A stretch of DNA of 9,441 nucleotides from Enterococcus_G camelliae (GTDB lineage Bacteria; Bacillota; Bacilli; Lactobacillales; Enterococcaceae): NCBI RefSeq assembly GCF_042685105.1, contig NZ_JBHUMO010000022.1:1-9441 (forward strand). Reading direction: 5' to 3'. Under the pieces are notes generated by a model, which did not search any database, was not told the origin of the DNA, and worked only from the letters and a program-made list of their open reading frames with translations. Position 1 is the stretch's first letter. The number at the start of each line of letters is the position of its first letter. Below, one piece after another: positions 7,381-9,441 of the stretch. The translations under genes and the position numbers were made by a program.

Positions 7381-9234
7381 ATGAAAAAAATTGTTTTCGG
7401 AATAATAAGTGGGGCTCTGGTTGTCGGAGTAATCTTTGGAGTGGTGAGAATGAATAAGCAAAAACAGGCAAACGTGTCAATTGATAAGATAAGCGCAGAC
7501 CAAGCCGTCTATCGACCTGGGGACAAGGTAACCTTAACCGTTTCATTAGCGGATGAAGCAAAAAAAAATCAAGGAACCTATCAATTACGGGTGACTCATT
7601 TGGGGAAAAAAGTTGATCAACAAGCTGCAAAATGGGAAACCGTTAACGGTAAGGGACAGATGACCATTGAATGGCAACCTCCAAAAACCGATTTTCAAGG
7701 ATATTTATTGCAAATTGAAATGAAAAATCAATCCGGAGAAACCATTGCTCAAACCAATAAAGCGGTGGATGTTTCGAGTAACTGGACCAAGTTTCCACGT
7801 TATGGCTATTTAACAGAATTTGGCGATGAAGCAACGCCCGCTAAAACCATCGCACAGATGAAAGATTGGCAGCTAAACTCTATTGAATATTATGATTGGA
7901 AATTTTTGCATCATCAACTGATTCCTGAAGATGGCTCAATGACTTGGCAGGATTGGTCAGGCAGACAAATTGATGGCAATAAAGTAAAAGAATATATTCA
8001 GCTGGCTAAGCAAGAAAATATCGTGAATATGAGTTATAATATGGTCTACGCAGCAACGAATAATTATAAGAAGTACGGAATTAAAGACGAATGGTTGTTG
8101 CATTATGCTGAGGATCATGGAGAAGCTGGTAGACGGCCAGGGGATGTCTTTACCTTTAAAATGGGTGCAAGTCCCACGGGTCAATCAAATCTATTTTTCT
8201 TTGATTTAGATAACCCTGAATGGCAAGATTATATCATCGAAAAAAACAAAGAAGCATTAGAAGTAATGGGATTTGATGGTTGGCATGGTGACACTGTTGG
8301 GGAATGGGGAAAAATGTGGACCACTGCCGATATTGGGAAACCCGAAAAAGCAAAATATGTGAAAGATAGCTACAAGTCATTTTTAAATACCGTAAAAGAA
8401 CGTCTAGGGGATCGCTACTACCTTTCTTTTAATCCAGTAGGTGCGCAGGGCATCGAGCAGGTAAATGCATCAAATGTTGATGTCCTCTACTCTGAAATTT
8501 GGCCTTGGGATAAAGACAGTGAAGGGCATACGTATGATGATTATATGAGCTTGAAACGAGAAATCGATCAGTCACGTAAAGAAAGCAATGGAAAATCGTT
8601 AATTATACCGGCTTATATGGAATATGATTATGCAGCAGCCCAAGGGAAACGTAAACCATTTAATCAAGCAGCCGTTTTATTAACCGATGCAGCTGTTTAT
8701 GCAGCGGGTGGTTCAAGAATTGAATTAGGGAATGGCACAGAAATGCTTTCAAATGAGTATTTCCCTAATAAGAACCTATATATGAGTAAAGAGCACCAAA
8801 AACGCCAACATGCACTGCAAGAATTTATTGTAGCTTATCAAAATATCTTACGTGATGGCTTGGAAGATAATCAAAAATTGATTCAAATCGTCGATGAACA
8901 AACCAGCAGTGATGGTCATCCAGATACGATTTGGACGTATGCAAAAGAAAAAGACGGCATTGAAGCGTTGCAACTGATTAATTTAAGCGGTGTCAATGAT
9001 GTAACTTGGCGTGCAAACGAAGGAAAGAAAGCAACACCAACGAAGAAAGAAAACTTAAAAGTCAAGTATTACACGGAGAATACGTATACCCATGCCTATG
9101 TCACTTCGCCAGACCCAGCCTTTAATGGCGTATCAAAAGAAGTAACAATGAGCGTCGGTGAAGATGATAAAGGAGCGTATATCGAAGTTCCTGTGAGTAG
9201 CTTGGAATATTGGGATATGATTTATTTTCAATAG
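7381..9234 (+). CDS. Membrane-anchored GH66 dextranase (endo-alpha-1,6-glucanase)
   Basis: A 617-residue enzyme predicted to cut dextran outside the cell into isomalto-oligosaccharides. Residues 4-23 form one hydrophobic helix with no lipobox cysteine and no clear cleavage site, followed by a basic stretch (RMNKQKQ), so it is probably a membrane anchor; no LPXTG sorting signal is present. Residues about 31-132 look like the N-terminal Ig-like domain of GH66. The barrel opens at FPRYGYLTEFG (138-148) and EYYDWKFLHHQL (169-180), both hallmarks of the family. The nucleophile is D304 in FDGWHGDTVGEWG and the acid/base E372 in VLYSEIWPWD. It ends in a beta-rich C-terminal domain. Cycloisomaltooligosaccharide glucanotransferases of the same family are much longer and carry an inserted CBM35, for which there is no room here. 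The start is ATG 7381 because AAGGGAG (7369-7375) precedes it and the hydrophobic helix follows; the frame is open further upstream only by chance. No terminator is seen downstream. Confidence 0.9.
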   Translation: MKKIVFGIISGALVVGVIFGVVRMNKQKQANVSIDKISADQAVYRPGDKVTLTVSLADEAKKNQGTYQLRVTHLGKKVDQQAAKWETVNGKGQMTIEWQPPKTDFQGYLLQIEMKNQSGETIAQTNKAVDVSSNWTKFPRYGYLTEFGDEATPAKTIAQMKDWQLNSIEYYDWKFLHHQLIPEDGSMTWQDWSGRQIDGNKVKEYIQLAKQENIVNMSYNMVYAATNNYKKYGIKDEWLLHYAEDHGEAGRRPGDVFTFKMGASPTGQSNLFFFDLDNPEWQDYIIEKNKEALEVMGFDGWHGDTVGEWGKMWTTADIGKPEKAKYVKDSYKSFLNTVKERLGDRYYLSFNPVGAQGIEQVNASNVDVLYSEIWPWDKDSEGHTYDDYMSLKREIDQSRKESNGKSLIIPAYMEYDYAAAQGKRKPFNQAAVLLTDAAVYAAGGSRIELGNGTEMLSNEYFPNKNLYMSKEHQKRQHALQEFIVAYQNILRDGLEDNQKLIQIVDEQTSSDGHPDTIWTYAKEKDGIEALQLINLSGVNDVTWRANEGKKATPTKKENLKVKYYTENTYTHAYVTSPDPAFNGVSKEVTMSVGEDDKGAYIEVPVSSLEYWDMIYFQ

Positions 9235-9261
9235 AGAAAAGTAATGAAAAATAAAAGAGCG

Positions 9262-9268
9262 AGGAGGG
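9262..9268 (+). promoter_or_regulatory. Orphan Shine-Dalgarno sequence at probable insertion junction
   Basis: AGGAGGG is the strongest ribosome binding site in this part of the window, 27 bases after the dextranase stop, yet no ATG, GTG or TTG lies at a workable distance: the first ATG (9287) is 18 bases on and opens a six-codon frame. This looks like the leader of a lost gene, with foreign DNA starting at or just after the GGG. Confidence 0.45.
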
Positions 9269-9335
9269 TAACAACAGTTAATCATAATGTATAAATATCT
9301 ATAAAAATATCATTCAAAACATCAATGTGTGGTAT

Positions 9336-9348
9336 CCTCATTTTGAGG
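9336..9348 (+). promoter_or_regulatory. Small hairpin overlapping the tnpA ribosome binding site
   Basis: CCTCA (9336-9340) pairs with TGAGG (9344-9348) around a TTT loop. The 3' arm includes most of the GAGGTG Shine-Dalgarno sequence (9345-9350), so folding would hide it. Limiting recombinase translation by such structures is common among transposons. The stem is only five base pairs, so the regulatory reading is tentative. Confidence 0.35.
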
Positions 9349-9356
9349 TGAAGATT

Positions 9357-9441
9357 ATGACTATGTATTCGATAGGTGAATTTGGAAAACAGATAGGTGT
9401 AACACCACAAACGTTGAGAAATTGGGATAAAAGAGGGGAAT
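9357..9441 (+). CDS. tnpA: IS607-family transposase TnpA (serine recombinase), N-terminal fragment
   Basis: The first 28 codons, truncated by the window edge, encode a MerR-like winged-helix start: YSIGEFGKQIGVTP (residues 4-17) and then QTLRNWDKRGE. The LRNWDxxG ending of this helix-turn-helix is characteristic of IS607-type TnpA, in which a MerR-like DNA-binding domain precedes a serine recombinase domain; MerR transcription factors usually show LRYYDxxG at this place. GAGGTG (9345-9350) lies six bases before ATG 9357; a second in-frame ATG at 9363 is also usable. The recombinase domain with its catalytic serine is not in the window, so the call rests on the N-terminal motif only. A MerR-type regulator is the main alternative. 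Confidence 0.72.
   Translation, partial: MTMYSIGEFGKQIGVTPQTLRNWDKRGE

Larger units (their letters stand above)
9268..9441 (+). mobile_element. Left end of an IS607-family insertion sequence, cut by the window edge
   Basis: The element is inferred from the IS607-type TnpA start at 9357 and the AT-rich, gene-free stretch before it. IS607-family elements move by a serine recombinase, insert at GG dinucleotides and do not create clear target duplications. The GGG at 9266-9268, right after an orphan Shine-Dalgarno sequence, is a plausible junction. The AT-rich stretch contains a near-direct repeat, ATAAATATC (9291-9299) and ATAAAAATATC (9301-9311), which could be a subterminal recombinase-binding motif. 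The exact left boundary is uncertain by tens of bases, and the right end and any tnpB partner lie outside the window. Confidence 0.55.

Noticed and set aside
7635..7648. cre-like catabolite repression site GGAAACCGTTAACG
   Set aside because: It differs from the TGWAANCGNTNWCA consensus at both ends and lies 255 bases inside the dextranase gene; chance match is likely.
7292..7834. Antisense reading frames opposite the dextranase start (7292-7630, 7643-7834)
   Set aside because: Composition and position fit shadows of the GH66 gene; no start signals or family motifs.
7381..9234. Cycloisomaltooligosaccharide glucanotransferase
   Set aside because: Same family, but the protein is too short for the inserted CBM35 found in those enzymes; dextranase fits better.
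9244..9294. Sixteen-codon ORF MKNKRARRVTTVNHNV
   Set aside because: Weak ribosome binding site, very short, no recognised family; it probably spans the insertion junction. It could be a remnant, but nothing supports expression.
9357..9441. MerR-family transcription factor
   Set aside because: The helix ends LRNWDKRG as in IS607 TnpA rather than LRYYD; kept as the second choice because only 28 codons are visible.

Overview
The window looks like an AT-rich Firmicute, most likely of the Enterococcus/Lactobacillales type. This is inferred from strong AGGAGG-type ribosome binding sites, tightly spaced operon structure, the families of sugar transporter and glycosidase genes, and an IS607-type element at the right edge; no marker gene fixes the genus. 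All recognisable genes lie on the + strand and form one carbohydrate-utilisation locus whose best-supported substrate is dextran or other alpha-1,6-linked glucan and its isomalto-oligosaccharides.

Layout. Positions 1-687 hold the C-terminal part of an extracellular sugar-binding lipoprotein of the LipO/YtcQ (LplA-like) type; its reading frame carries two in-frame stops (16-18 and 70-72), so it is read here as a damaged or mis-sequenced gene cut by the window edge. A perfect 13-bp stem-loop (707-736) follows. Next come two ABC permease subunits (LplB-like, 763-1680; LplC/YtcP-like, 1703-2590), a DUF624/YesL-like membrane protein (2637-3269, GTG start), a cytosolic GH13 oligo-1,6-glucosidase (3271-4899) and a cytosolic GH31 glycosidase (4909-7215). 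After a 165-base gap that contains a large compound hairpin ending in a run of seven T (7262-7337), there is a membrane-anchored GH66 dextranase (7381-9234). The right edge (about 9268-9441) is the start of an IS607-family element with the first 28 codons of its serine-recombinase TnpA.

How the genes fit together (inference from families and order): the GH66 enzyme, anchored by one N-terminal membrane helix, would cut dextran outside the cell into isomalto-oligosaccharides; the binding protein would deliver these to the two-permease importer; the GH13 enzyme, which has valine after its nucleophile as in alpha-1,6-specific members, would trim alpha-1,6 links from the non-reducing end; and the GH31 enzyme would act on the remaining or branch linkages. 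No ATP-binding subunit is encoded here, so a shared MsmK/UgpC-type ATPase elsewhere is presumed.

The catalytic families are known. The points that look least ordinary are the broken binding-protein frame inside an otherwise intact operon, the compound hairpin in front of the dextranase gene, the unusual GH31 nucleophile context with a helical tail, and an orphan Shine-Dalgarno sequence exactly at the probable IS607 insertion point, which suggests that a further operon gene was displaced. I did not find convincing evidence of a wholly new type of system.
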